A stretch of 64,000 nt of DNA from positions 7,564,001 through 7,628,000 of the forward strand of contig JAYKYS010000007.1 of assembly GCA_036924285.1 (NCBI GenBank). The letters are read 5' to 3'. Below the pieces are notes generated by a model. It ran no database searches. It was given only the letters and a program-made list of their open reading frames with translations, and was not told the origin of the DNA. Positions 32,350 through 43,640 of the stretch are shown here, piece after piece. This DNA is from Asterella californica. Taxonomy: Eukaryota; Streptophyta; Marchantiopsida; Marchantiales; Aytoniaceae. How positions within the stretch are numbered: position 1 is the first letter of the stretch; every line of letters begins with the position of its first letter. The position numbers and the translations under genes are program-made.

Positions 32350-33284
32350 TGTCGAGGTGAGAGTTTCCTGAGAAGGGCGGAACCTTCTAGCTGTGATACG
32401 ATCGTGAAGAGGAGGGCGAAAAACACACACGTAATACGGATCGCAAGAGAACACACCATCACGATTTCGATCTGGCCAAGATAAAACACACGGCGTGCAA
32501 GTAAATCTTCAACTCCAAATCATCTAGATTGAAATGCTCACGCTCAAGGACTCAGAACATCAAAAAACTGCTCCTGTCAAGCACCAGCGCGTTGACCTAG
32601 ATCCCTTGATGTCAAAACTCTGATCAGTCAGAAAATCTCTTTAGACGTAACCTCTGTAAAATCTTCTCCTAGCTCTTCGATCCTCTCTACTCGATAGTCT
32701 CTACACGGTAAACTCTACACTACTCAAAGATCCACAATCTGCGACAATGATATGAGAATTCTTTCTCTCCGGAGTACACCCCTCTGGGTTTTCCCCCACC
32801 TTGCGTAACCTTTAGTGTCACCTGGCAGGGGTAAAAGACGCCCTAAACAGATGGCAGCAGAAAAATAAATCACTGATAATAAATCTACACGTAAGAAGAC
32901 TATTTCACTAAGCTTCGCAGGTTCATCTGTAAGGACGACCACCGAGTCGGACGTACAGTCAGCATTTGACACCTCCATCTGAAGTAACTCCACCACGGCT
33001 ACCTCTGGCCACCGGAATCACCTCGTTTCAGATTTATGGTAAATTTCTCGATATCAGAAATCTTGTAGAAGAACTCCAAGTAACTTTTCGCTTGCAACTT
33101 CGTTTGCAACTTTGAACATACCACGGTGATCAGCGCGACGAGACCTACGCCGTGGTGTTTTCAGATTTTTGAATGCTCACTTCCTCCAAAGTCGACTTCT
33201 CTGAGGTCTTAGCTTCACTCAGAGAGACTAACTTCTAACTGAGAGGTGAATTATTCACTATGTGAAATGATTCACATCACGACA
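32350..33284 (-). repeat. 5' LTR of Y
   Basis: 935 bp, TGTCGAGG to CACGACA. Direct repeat of the 3' LTR with about 78 bp deleted near 32598. The leader (32311-32349) includes TACAATCTGG next to the LTR, the probable start of the primer site. Confidence 0.85.
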
Positions 33285-34190
33285 CCGCTGAACCTTGAGG
33301 TCGGGTGATTCGACCTGGCCCACCCATGCATCAAGCCCCCCTCATATATACTTCTGAGGATCGGCGGCCCCGTCCTCCTCTTGGGTCCCTGAAAATTATA
33401 CCACAACCCGATCACGAGATCGGTCATAATTCTCCGCAAGGAGGTTAGTTCGAGGAGTTCTACATATCATTGGAAAGCTCTCGCCGAGTCCTTTCCAATG
33501 ATACCTTACTCGCCTCGAGATCTTACATAGAGCTCCGTCCACGACCTAATCACTGGAGCTCCAACACTTAATCATTTTTCGGTAACATGTGGTCTAGATC
33601 TAGACTCGAACCCTGTGGTTCGGACCAGCGTTCGAACCACGGTCTCTTTGCGTCTCGGACCCACGTCTCGTTCTCGTGTCTCAGACCCACGTCTCAGACT
33701 CATAGACTCCCAGACTCATTTTCTCGTGTCTCAGACCCACGTCTCAGACTTATGTTTCGGTCCGTTTCTATACTTACCTCTTTAAGTCAGCGTTCGTCTG
33801 GGGTCGTCTTGGGGTAGGCCCTTATGTCTTAATCCAATGTTCCAACCTTGGTTCAGAGAACCACTTAGGATTCATCTGATCCTGACTTCCCGGCCAAGCC
33901 GTTAAGTCTAACTCGCAAGGTCCTAGCGCAAGTCCACTAGGGTTCTATTATTCGCATTTGCGCCCGATCTTGAGAATAAAGGTCACGAAACCTAGGCTGG
34001 TCTAGGTCGAGACTTAGGGAATGCTGAGCTTGATGATTAGAGAGACGGTTCGGCTCCAGTCTAGACCAAACATAGTTAAGGTAAGTGGTGCATGGACGCT
34101 AACTTGTGATTGTGATTTGCAGGTTAGCGGTATGAATTTTGTGACCTACTTAGAAAGAGCTTCTGTTGGTGCAACAAGGTGGTAGGTGCG
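33285..34190 (+). repeat. X' LTR, plus strand, 5' truncated
   Basis: Ends at about 34190, just before a primer site. Related to the X LTR at its 3' end but otherwise divergent. It abuts element Y at 33284. A short repeat of GTCTCAGACCCACGTCTCAGAC lies at about 33670-33750. No gene seen. Confidence 0.6.
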
Positions 34191-34197
34191 TGAAAAG

Positions 34198-34209
34198 TGG
34201 TATCAAAGT
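34198..34209 (+). other. Degenerate primer binding site of X'
   Basis: TGGTATCAAAGT differs from the tRNA-iMet site TGGTATCAGAGC by a few bases and follows the LTR end by 7 bp. Confidence 0.7.
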
Positions 34210-34433
34210 TGACGCTTTGGTGAGCGAGAACTTGAGGTAGCGGCTGAAGACTGGACGCTTGAAGAGAGACGCGAGATACGAAGCGGATCAATGTTTCTAA
34301 GGAATACTTGGAGCGATGACCGACGTAAGATAGAGTTCCAAGAGGAAGACCAAGAGACGGGTGGCGGTTGACACCGGGACCAGATCGACTCGAACTAGCC
34401 CCGAGGCACAGTCAAGGGACGATAACTGACTGT
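34210..34433 (+). other. X' leader, truncated
   Basis: Homologous in reverse complement to 22960-23200. Ends where Y' LTR sequence begins. No gag remains. Confidence 0.6.
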
Positions 34434-35748
34434 CTAGGAGCAGGACACTAGATGTCTCTTAAACATACCGTGAATGCAGGACGCCTCCGTCACTGAATGC
34501 GAGACACCTCCGCCTCCGTCTCCCAGCACTAGTGCAGTCACCTGGTGTGGATGCTAGAGGGATTTCACCACCGGATTTCAAAATGGACCCTATGCTAGAG
34601 GACTAAGCTCGCCTTCGGGTTGTCGCGATCACTAGTACGAATTCGGTTGCGGTCTTCTAAGTCCTGGGGTAGCGATATGGCATCAAAGATATGGCACCAA
34701 GTCGGTACCAAATCTTTTATAGAAAAATGTACATCTCGTCATATTATTCACTTGGGTAGAAAAAACAAGTGAAACTGATACCTGAGGTGATACTTACGGC
34801 ATTTCAAAGTTTAAGGAGGCCGGAGAACGACAATAGCTGTAACTCGGACTCCACGTGTCAGAACAAGGTGATCCCAATGGCCATAGGTAGCCGTGATGGA
34901 GTTACTTCCAGTGGAGGTGTTAGATGTTGATTGCACTGCCGAATCGGTGACATTTCAAAGTTTAAGAGAGACAGAGAATGACAACAACTGTAACTCGAGC
35001 TCCACGTGTCAGAACGAGGTGATTCCGGTGGTCAGAGGTAGTCGTGATGGAGTTACTTCGAGTGGAGGTGTTGGATGCTGATTGTACAGCCGACTTGGTG
35101 ACGGTCCGTACAGATGAACCTGCGAAAGCTTGTGAATTAGTCTTCTTCCATGTAGATTTATTATCAGTGATTTATTTTTCTGCTGCCATCTGTTTAAGGC
35201 ATCTTTTACCCCTGCCAGGTGACACTGAAGGTTACGTAAGGTGGAGGAAAACCTAGAGGGGTGTACTCCGAAGAGAGAGAATTCGAAGGGCATTGTCGAA
35301 TTATCAAAGTACCGTGCGGAGACTATCGAGTAGAGAATCGAAGAGCCAGGAGAGAAGTTTACAGAGGTTATGTCTGGAGAAATTTTTTGACTGATCAGAG
35401 TTTTGACATCGAGAGATTGAGATTAGAGTATAAAAACGAGTAGAGAGGAGACCAGAAACTTGTACGCACATTTTTCTGAATAGAAAACGAGAAGCTTCTA
35501 GGTAAACGCGTTGATGCTTCACAGGAGCAGTTTTCTGATATTCTAAGTTACTGAGCGTGAGATTTACAGTTTGAATGGTCTGGAGTTGAAGATTTATTTG
35601 CACGCCGTGTGTTTTATCTTGACCGGATCGAAATCGTGGTGGTGTGTTTTCTTGCGATCTGTATTCCATGTGTGGTTTTCGCCCTCCTCTTCATGATCGT
35701 ATCACAACTAGAAGGTTTCATCTTTCTCAAGAAACTCTCGCTTCGACG
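34434..35748 (+). repeat. 5' LTR of Y', lacking its start
   Basis: Ends CGACG (mutated CGACA) before TACAATCTGG. Compared with the Y LTR it has an extra internal block of roughly 900 bp, shared with the Y' 3' LTR. The first part matching 48567-49130 is missing. Confidence 0.75.
34800..35101 (+). repeat. Tandem duplication of 151 bp in the Y' 5' LTR
   Basis: The units 34800-34950 and 34951-35101 both start CATTTCAAAGTTTAAG and share CTCCACGTGTCAGAAC. The latter contains CACGTG, so the duplication doubles a G-box-like site. The same doubling is in the 3' LTR at 49555-49852, so it predates insertion. Confidence 0.85.
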
Positions 35749-35823
35749 TACAATCTGGTGCTTCCACTGAGAGGCTTCTTGGGATGATTGATTGTGAAGT
35801 TGAGTTCTAAGACGAAGAAGAAG

Positions 35824-36540
35824 ATGGATCGGAAGAGCGGAAGCGCTGCTGCTGCTATCTCTATGGTTGCTGCACCTACGTCTACTACAGCATCTGCGGT
35901 AGCACCTGCAACGACAACATCTGTTCTCGATACAGTGGAGATTCTAAAGACGCTTGCGGCCTTGGTCTAACAGCATCCGATTGTTAGAGGGGGTGAGTTA
36001 AAATCCACCAAGGCTTTGCAAGCTAAAGTGAATAGATGTGGTAGATTTGAGGGTAGAGATATTTCTAGATATCTGCTTGAGTACCGAGGAGAGATGGAAC
36101 TGGTTAGAGTTACTGATATAGAGATGATAACCAATTTTGTGTTAGCTGTAATTCTTGAGTTGCGAGACCAAGTTAGGGATGTACAGAGAAGAAATCTAGA
36201 TGTTTGGATGAGTTTTGAGCGATCTCTTCGAGAGGAGTTTCTTGAAGAGGATTCAAAGAGAGTTACTAGGAGAACGTTTCTGGATTGGGTTGAGCAGCAA
36301 CCTGGTCGTATGATGGGTCTGAATGAGATGCTGAGAGAGTTTGATCAAAGATACTGACAACTTTCAACTCTAGAGCGCATAACATTAGATGCTAGGAGAA
36401 CAGAGCTATTCCTGCAAGCTATGAATGATGCTACGGCAGATCGGTTATGCTTCATGTTGGCTGATTGATCCGCTGAAGGAGAAGTTACTATTGATTGGGG
36501 AAGAGTTGAGGATGTTGTTGCTGTACTAACGAGATAAAGG
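35824..36540 (+). pseudogene. Y' gag, N-terminal and capsid part, broken
   Basis: Starts ATGGATCGGAAGAGC (MDRKSGS), then an Ala/Thr-rich tract, a stop near 35968, and the capsid-like RCGRFEGRDISRYLLEYRGEM with FLDWVEQQPGRMM, open to 36357 and then stopped. It keeps the Ser codon where Y has TAA, so the two copies decayed independently. Confidence 0.78.
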
Positions 36541-36556
36541 CGTGGAAGAGTGAGAC

Positions 36557-36594
36557 GTCACTTCTGCAAGAGGACGTCCGCTTGCAGAAGTGAC
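36557..36594. repeat. 38-bp near-perfect palindrome in Y' gag
   Basis: GTCACTTCTGCAAG (36557-36570) and CTTGCAGAAGTGAC (36581-36594) are exact inverses around AGGACGTCCG. The homologous place in Y has only the right arm, so the left arm was copied in as an inverted templated insertion. Confidence 0.88.
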
Positions 36595-36772
36595 TTCTCA
36601 ACCTCGCGATGCTCCTCAAGTACAGTAACCTCCGGCTCCTGCTCCCAGATTTGTTGTCCCGGTTGCAGTTCCTTTGATGTCAGTTGTGTCAGTTCCTACA
36701 TAAAAGGCACCGGTTCAAAGACTTGCGGAGAACCATGGACAGCAGAACCAGATCGAAGATCTGATTCGGCAG

Positions 36773-37544
36773 ATGCGAAAACTGAAGGTGAAACTAGTTG
36801 GCCTGCAGAGAGAGCAGCCACCGGCGCCTGCTGCTGCACGTCTAGGAGGTGCTCATGTTTGTAGATGTATCTGGTGTGACAATCTTGATCATTTTCGAGA
36901 GGATTGTCAGGAGCTTACGGCTGCTTTACGAGATGGTGTGGTTCGCTATCAAAATGATAGGCTATATCTTTCTTTGACTAGAGAGTCGTTGAACACGAAG
37001 TTTGGGCGAAGAGGCATGAGAAGTCTACCTCATATTACTGCGGTTGCAACTGTAAATGCGTTGATGGCACCACCGGTAAATTCTGATGTATATGCTAGAC
37101 ACATTGAAATTTCTTCTAGTCCTACGCTGCTAGATAGGACTGCTGAGAAGAAAAATGCTCAAGTTCCTTCTGAAATACTGAAGAGAGGAGCTGAGACTAT
37201 CCGCAGAGTCATAGAGTGGAAAGATCCTGTTGACGATGCGTCTATCAAAGTATTCTTGGACGTGGATAGACACGTTCACTAGCAAGATGCTTCTATGGAG
37301 AAAAAGAGGCAGCGAGAAGCCTCTGAACTTGATACTGGAGTTCTAGAGGAGAGTGAGGACAGACGAAGAGTCACAAGGAGGCGAGCAGCTCCTCCAGAAG
37401 ACATCCTGCTTGATGGAGGACGTGTAGAGATCCCAGCAGGAACCAACGACTAGTGGTAGACGGTTTACTGTCCAAGAGAAGGAGAAGGGACCGACTTACA
37501 AGCAGACATAGAAACTTTTGCTGATCTGAAGAGCATCTTGGAGC
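36773..37544 (+). pseudogene. Y' zinc-knuckle and linker region, cut by W
   Basis: The ORF 36773-37282 has the knuckle CIWCDNLDHFREDC (CX2CX4HX4C) and then ELTAALRDGVVRYQ and EILKRGAETIRRV. A stop at 37280 is followed by the charged linker. The sequence ends in the LKSILE helix at 37544, where the W LTR starts. Confidence 0.75.
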
Positions 37545-38421
37545 TGTAACGACCTATGTTACAAATAGGAAGTTTGTCTATTAGTAAGATATTTAGTTAT
37601 AACTAAATGTTGAGAATATTTATTTGCTGCCCAAGTACTTTAAGGAGGTATCAAGTTAGTCATGACTAGCTAAAGTTAATTATGGTTAAACTTAGCTGTA
37701 CTTTTGGCAGAATTCAGATATTTCCTAAAGAGTGAGCACTACTATCTTGTCATCTTGTCTAAAAGATAGAAAGGAGGTGGAAAGTATCCCTTATCTCTTT
37801 TTTTACTTGATATTAGTGATGGGATTAAAGTTGTGGACTTTGTATGCATTAAAAACAAGAAGAGATTCCACATGTCTCCTTTTTAGTGGGTCCTAGTGTA
37901 GAAGGGGGGTGGAAATTCAAGATTCCTTGAGAATTTTTCAGAATCATTCTAGAAGTTGTTGACTTTGAAGGAATAAGTCCATGTGAAAAGATAAGAAGCT
38001 CATGTGATTAATGCTTTTACCTTAAGTAATATCTTAGTAAAACTCGATAAAAATAGTTACGGCTGAGTTACCGGAGGATACCGAAGTAAAAACCTAGAAT
38101 GTATAAATAGAGGAGTAGAGAAGAGCTCCTCATCCTTGTTTTCACATCGTCGTAATGACAACTTGAGAAATATAGAGAGTCTGTGATATTTTAGCATGTG
38201 AGAACTTGAAAGACGTCGTTAGAATGGAGAATTTTAGTTGATGAGTTTATGGGTGTATGAATGAATGAACTTAGCATTTTTCTCTTCAAGTTTATGATGT
38301 GCTTCCATCAAAGTCATCAGAGGTGACCCTTGAGTGAGAGACAGGCCCGACATGTTGTAGATTCATCAATGACATTCGTGGAGGTTGAGAGATCGAGGGG
38401 GTAGACCGCGGAGGGTTTACA
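37545..38421 (+). repeat. 5' LTR of W
   Basis: 877 bp starting TGTAACG and ending TTTACA, so the ends are inverted (TGTAA/TTACA). Only this LTR is present, so the boundaries rest on the terminal motif and the adjacent primer site. Confidence 0.75.
38102..38109 (+). promoter_or_regulatory. TATA box in the W LTR
   Basis: TATAAATA about 320 bp before the LTR end, a good match to a plant core promoter. Confidence 0.65.
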
Positions 38422-38425
38422 TTTT

Positions 38426-38443
38426 TGGTTCCGTTGCCGGGAC
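38426..38443 (+). other. Primer binding site of W
   Basis: TGGTTCCGTTGCCGGGAC starts 5 bp after the LTR. It resembles the tRNA-Asp-type sites of Athila-like elements but with TTCC in place of CGCC, so the exact tRNA is uncertain. Confidence 0.7.
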
Positions 38444-38714
38444 CTCACTTGAAGGGATCATTGAAAGATGTTTAGAGTTTAATTCTATATTCGACAAAAA
38501 GAGATCATGAGAGAACACATGGAGAGAACGTTGGGAGGAGAGAGAGCTAACGCGATGTTAACAACGCTAGAACCTTTCGTGTATCCCGTAGTGATCTATG
38601 ACGCATTCAAGGTCATTCTTTACATCTTGTTCACTTAGAAAGTGTTTGAGGAGAGTTGAAAGGGAATGAAACAAGAGTTGTAGAGAAAGGAGGAAAGAAA
38701 AATTATTAGAGGAG

Positions 38715-39150
38715 AAAAATTTCAAAGTTTAAGAATTCAGCTCTCTGGAAAATTTATACAGTCACTGTCAGATTTTTGTGTATTTTATTTTCCTGTGATA
38801 CTTTCCAGAATTCTAGATTGGCTAATAACCTATCTAGGACAAAAGAAATCATGGGAAAAGATGGTCTAGAGAGGGAGCTATGAATTTTCAAAGTTGAGGG
38901 GGTTTATTTGCGAGAGTTGAGGAATTCTGCCTTCTGGAAAATTTTTACAGTCAATGTCAGATTTTCTGTGAATTTTATTTTCATGTGAAAATTTCTAGTA
39001 TTTCAGTTTGGCTGATAAGCTATTAGAGAAAACAAAAATCATGAGAAGATGATGTCTGGAGAGAGAGATAAAATTTTTCAAAGTGGAGAGGGTTGATAAC
39101 CATGAGGGAAGTGAAAATATATAAATTTCAGTTCTCTGAAAATTTGTATA
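38715..39150 (+). repeat. Tandem repeats of 166-190 bp in the W leader
   Basis: Units begin with TTCAAAG at 38721, 38887 and 39077. They share a TCTGGAAAATTT...ACAGTCA...GTCAGATTTT...TTTTATTTTC core. The third unit is partial. AT-rich, not coding. Confidence 0.8.
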
Positions 39151-39620
39151 GTCAGCACTATCTCTTCTTGAAATTTCTGTTGAAACTTCATGAGTTAGTA
39201 GCTTGGAGGTTGAGCTACTTGAGACCACAAAAATCTTGGAGAGATCTCTTACCGACTAAGAGATATACGTTTCGGCATACAAAGAGATCTTGCAAATACT
39301 TCATGAAGAATCCAGTTCGAGTGCCGAGGTGGAAGAAGAGACGTTTGGGAGTTCGAACGGTAACGGAGAAGCCAAATTTAACTATAGAGGAGTTACGAAC
39401 ACGCATCTATTGCAGTTGGGGTGCCTTTTTTGCTCTATATCAAGAAGCTTCTGCGAGCATTGGCGCAGATATGAAGAATATTGAATTAAAAGTATCATTC
39501 ACTATGAAGGTCACGAATGCTCCTGGCGAAGTAGAGTGTGATCCTTACAAGAGTGACTTTAAGATGTCTGCTAGGATTAGTACAGACGATGATCATGATG
39601 ATATTATCTTAGACTCTTAA
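39093..39620 (+). CDS. W upstream ORF of unknown function (175 codons)
   Basis: Open from ATG at 39093, which lies in the third leader repeat, to TAA at 39618. Basic middle (RVPRWKKRRLGVR), acidic end (DDDHDDIILDS). No recognised domain. Lies between primer site and gag, a place where standard Gypsy elements have no gene. The start could be further downstream; a remnant is equally possible. Confidence 0.4.
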   Translation: MITMREVKIYKFQFSENLYSQHYLFLKFLLKLHELVAWRLSYLRPQKSWRDLLPTKRYTFRHTKRSCKYFMKNPVRVPRWKKRRLGVRTVTEKPNLTIEELRTRIYCSWGAFFALYQEASASIGADMKNIELKVSFTMKVTNAPGEVECDPYKSDFKMSARISTDDDHDDIILDS

Positions 39621-39743
39621 TTTTAAATTGGATTTTATTTTGTGTATAGCATGTATAATACACAATTTTCAGTATAAAGCTCGAAAGAGTTAAGAAAGTG
39701 ATGTAGAATTATTTTCCTCAAAGATATTTTGTCCATTTAATGG

Positions 39744-40234
39744 TTGAGAAGGTGCAACATGAGTGGAAGTACAAAAGATTGGAAAATTAGACTTAGAAAC
39801 CTTCCTCAAGGTTTAGATGTCATAGTAAGTGTCGGAGAGAGCTCGAGAGAGATTATCGTTGAGTTTGAGAACACTAGTACAAAATCTCAAGTAGAATCTT
39901 CGAGGAGAAGAGTAGAAACCGACTTGTGGTGTTATTTCTGTAGAGGTTGGGACATAAAGTAATGAATTGTCCAATTAGAATTAGAACAGAGAGAGCCAAA
40001 GGGAAGCGAGAGTTTACTGATTTAAGTCTTCGAGTGGGTCCATCGTCATCACCGCCGATTCATCCTGTAGGAGAAGATCCTTGTCCAAGTTGTGGAGTGG
40101 GTGATCTATCAAGAGGACACAAGTGCGTAGATGTGGCGGCCTTACTTACGTCAGTAGTCGAGAAGTTGGACGAGACCCAAAGAGCTAAGACGAAGAAGTT
40201 GTCGACTTCAAAGGAGGACTCGACTGAGTTGTGA
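39744..40234 (+). pseudogene. W upstream zinc-knuckle ORF, frameshifted
   Basis: The first frame ends CYFCRGWDIK at a stop; the second frame starts GHKVMNC. Read together by homology they form one CX2C...HX4C knuckle, so one base is missing near 39945. The following part holds a second Cys cluster (CPSCGVGDLSRGHKC). A zinc-binding protein before gag is unusual for Gypsy. Confidence 0.55.
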
Positions 40235-40447
40235 TGGAGATCGTCATTCGGATGGTGAAGAAGACGGTGATGCGACTCAGACTCATGATTGCCTTGGGAG
40301 AAGAGATGACACAAGAGGTGTTGTTACAACCAAATTTTTTTATTTTACCTATGGTAGATTATTCACGAATGAAATTGATGATGTTCGTACTCTTTTAGTG
40401 AGTAGTTATTGCATGATGATTAGAAGAGTAGAAAGAGTAGTTACAAG

Positions 40448-41299
40448 ATGGGAAAGCTATCAATGTTTCATGGGAAAGACAATGAAGATGTAGAACCGTT
40501 TATTCGAGACTTCAAAAGGGGTTGCATCGGAAACAACATGAGAAGGAAGGAAGAATGGGTGTTATTACTGTTAGAGTTTTTAGAAGATTTTGCTCTTACG
40601 TGGTATGAAGACCGAGTGAAGAACAAGACACCTAGTGCAATTGAAGACACATGGGAGACGTTGAGTAACGCACTCATCGAAGAGTTTCTTCCAGAAGAGA
40701 GTTATGAGAAGCTCATGGTGGAGCTTACTCATTTGAAGCAACTGGACGACGAGAAAGTTTGGCAGTATGCCGAAAGGGTGGATAAGTTGGAGCAACAGTT
40801 TCGGACGGTTCTACGAAAGAGTGGAGACAACGTGGAGCTAACGATGATGTGGATTGGAGCAATGCTGACCAAGAACTTGGTGGGAGGATTGAGACCTTCA
40901 GTTCGAACCCAAGTGAGGTACGAGAAGCCAGCAACCAAAGCGGAGGTCATCAAGATCGCGACAATTATGAAAGAGAGTTTGGATGAAAGGGATATCATCC
41001 AAGCTCATCATGCCGCTCTGATGTCGATTCCGACTCTTGGTTTAACCACAACGATAGCATCTGCACCATCACAATTGGTGATCGCTTCAACGTCAACTCC
41101 TACTCCAATGGTGGTGCCAAGATCATTTGTCCCTACAGCGATGTCTACTGCCACCTCTGATTTCCATGCTGAGTTGAAGAGCATCACCGATACTCTTGCG
41201 GATCTCAAGATAAACGTGGTGCAATTACGAGAATGGAGGAACAAAGCTGGAGGAGGAGATCAAAGAGGTTACGACAACAATCCCAACCAAGGAAATTAA
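40448..41299 (+). pseudogene. W gag
   Basis: 283 open codons with a typical retrotransposon capsid: MFHGKDNEDVEPFIRDF, LTWYEDRVKNK, LIEEFLPEESYEKLM, YAERVDKLEQQFRTVL. The frame stops at 41297. Just downstream, past another stop, is the remnant knuckle CWTCGGSHF. The capsid ORF itself is intact; the nucleocapsid is broken. Confidence 0.82.
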
Positions 41300-41489
41300 G
41301 ATAACTTTAGAGGAATCACATGTTGGACTTGTGGAGGTTCTCATTTCTAACGAAACTATCTTAACAACGGAGCAAAGGGTGGTGAAGCTGTCAGAATGAA
41401 TATTGGTGAAGGAAATCCATCACACGCACCTCGTGCTTGTGATGGCATTCCTCCACCAAGAGTAAGACATCAAAATCTGTGAGAGTTGA

Positions 41490-41990
41490 TGTGGTGGATG
41501 TGCATGCTTCAGAGGTATGCACTATGGCTTCGAAGATTGAAGTCCGATTGAATGATCATTACGTCTCTCACGTATTGATGGATGGAGGGTCGACTGTAAA
41601 TGCCATATCGGAGAGGTGGATGGAAGGTCGGTTGTAAATGCCATAGGACGTAAATGATGAAGAAGTTGGGGATGGAACCAACTCGCCCGGCTAGCATTGT
41701 CGTGGGAATGACTAACAAGCAACAAGTAAGACCTCTTGGTGTGTTAGAGAAGGTGGTTGTGTCTGTGATGGGAATTCAAACATTGATGTCCTTTAAAGTG
41801 TTAAAGGACTCTAGTTATGATTTGCTCCTAGATAGGCCTTGGTTGAGAGCTGTGCGCACCACAGATATGTAGCACAAGGGATATTTACGTATTGGGCCTA
41901 GAGATCATAGAGTGATAGTACCTCTCTCGGATATTGGAGTTGTGACTTCTGACTCTGATAGACCCACTAGTGACTATTGAGAATCTGACA
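41490..41990 (+). pseudogene. W aspartic protease
   Basis: Shows VLMDGGSTVNAI (active-site Asp with GGS instead of the usual S/TGA), then a small duplication of TGTAAATGCCATA (41598-41646) that breaks the frame, MTNKQQVRPLGV and YDLLLDRPWLRA. A TAG follows at 41870. Confidence 0.72.
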
Positions 41991-42128
41991 CGGAGGATGA
42001 TCAGAGTGTCTCAGAAGTAGATACCGGATATTCTTAATGATCAAGAATCCTCCTTTGAGGACGAAGGATTTGGTCGAGATGAATCATTACATCAGCTTAG
42101 TGCTATTGACTTATTGTCTTGATTAGCA

Positions 42129-43306
42129 ATGGAGAAAGATCTTGACAAAGAAGAGTTGAGTGAGACGGAGATTGTGAGAAGACTCTCTACTCTGAAGTTT
42201 GGTATCAATGTCACTCAAGAGGAGAAAAATAGATTCCTATATATATTTCAAAAATATATTCATGTGTTTACTTTCAGCTACAAGGATTTGAAGGAGGTAA
42301 CTCTAGAGACTCATCGAATCAAATTGGAAGAAAACGCAAGACCAGTTCGACGGAAGTAGAGAAGAGTCAATCCTACAACGGCAATGATGATCAAGGAGGA
42401 GATAGACAAGTTGAAGGAGGTAAGTTTCATCTACGAGATGGAGAACTCAAAATGGATTTCACCCATTGTGATTGTCAAGAAAAAGAATGGTAAGTTGCGA
42501 GTGTGCATAGACTATAAGAAGTTGAATGCAGTTATCAAGAAGGATTACTATCCTCTACCATTCATAGATGAGATTTTGGAGGAAGTTGCTAGTCATGAGT
42601 GGTACAACTTTGGTGATGGTTATAGTGGGTATAACCAAATCAAGATAGCACAGGAGTACCAGCAATTGACTATTTTCACTACTCCTTGGGGAACATTTGC
42701 ATTTCGAGTGATGTCATTCGGACTGTATAATGCTCCGGCCACGTTCAAAGGTTCATGAACAGGGTGTTTGAACCATTCATAGGAAAGTTTGTCCGTGATT
42801 TTATTGACGATTTTTGCGTGTACGGACGAAAGGAGGATCACTTTGATCATGTGATCAAAGTTTTACAGCGGTTGGAGCAAGCCAATGCTTCTCTAAATCC
42901 AAAGAAGTGCATCTTTGGCTGCGAAGAATATCTACTGTTGGGACACATCATTTCCAAGAACGGGATTGCGGTAGATCTTGAGAAGGTGAAGAAGATTGTG
43001 GATCTTTCATTTCCGATCAACTTAACAAAGTTGAGGCAGTTTCTTGGCATGGTTGGATATTATTGTAGGTTTGTCTTGTCCTTCTCGAATAAAGCAATAG
43101 CTTTGACGATGTACATGAAGAAGGGAGTTGATTTTGACTTGATAGTGCATGATCAGAAGGCAAAGGAAGCATTTGAGGAGTTGAAAAAAGCATTGGTGAT
43201 AGCTCCTATACTTGCTAAACCTGAGTGGAGTAAAGCATTTATTATGTATACGGATGCCTCCAATGTAACAATCGGATGTACATTAAGTCAATTAGATGGA
43301 GCATGA
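42129..43306 (+). pseudogene. W reverse transcriptase
   Basis: Pieces 42129-42359, 42384-42758 and 42755-43306 read KLRVCIDYKKLN, YPLPFIDEIL, FGDGYSGYNQ, MSFGLYNAPATF and catalytic FIDDFCVYG, then LGHIISKNGI and the RT thumb FLGMVGYYCRFV. A stop at 42357 and a frameshift near 42752 break it. Close in type to the inner element RT (SFLDGYSGYNQ, FLDDFCVFG). Confidence 0.82.
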
Positions 43307-43640
43307 TCATCCTATAGCTTATGCTAGTAGACAGATGGTTCCAACGGAGAAGAATTACTCCGTGATAGAGCGAGAAGGATTAATTGTGATTTTTGGATTG
43401 AAGAATTTTCGACACTACTTGCTAGGCGTGAAATTTTCCATAGTCACAGATCACAAGGCTTTAAAGTATATCTTTAATAAGCCTAATGCGGAAGGTCGTA
43501 TTGCTTGTTGGAAGATCCTTCTAACAGATTAGGTGATTGAAGATAGACCAGGGAAAAAGCATGCAAATACAAATCTCTTGTCGAGGACTTATGATGATGA
43601 GGGAGAAGAACCGTTTGATGATTCATTTCCAGACAAGCAA
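43220..43640 (+). pseudogene. W RNase H
   Basis: MYTDASNVTIGCTLSQ, YASRQMVPTEKNYSVIERE and VTDHKALKYIF give the Asp, Glu and Asp landmarks. A frameshift lies near 43300 and a stop at 43530. Confidence 0.8.

Larger units (their letters stand above)
23694..33284 (-). mobile_element. Gypsy element Y (decayed, minus strand)
   Basis: LTRs start TGTCG and end CGACA: 32350-33284 (5') and 23694-26031 (3', swollen by a nested solo LTR). Gag, protease, RT, RNase H and integrase follow in sense order with many single stops. Much of pol is in one frame apart from those stops, so decay is mainly by point mutation. No convincing target duplication flanks it (TCTGC against CCGCT). The RT is of an unusual type (see its entry). 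Confidence 0.88.

Noticed and set aside
23689..33289. Possible target-site duplication of element Y
   Set aside because: TCTGC on the left and CCGCT on the right do not match; the flanks belong to X pieces in opposite orientations, so rearrangement is more likely.
37545..38421. Solo LTR interpretation of the W LTR
   Set aside because: A primer site, gag and pol of the same orientation follow directly, so it is a true 5' LTR.
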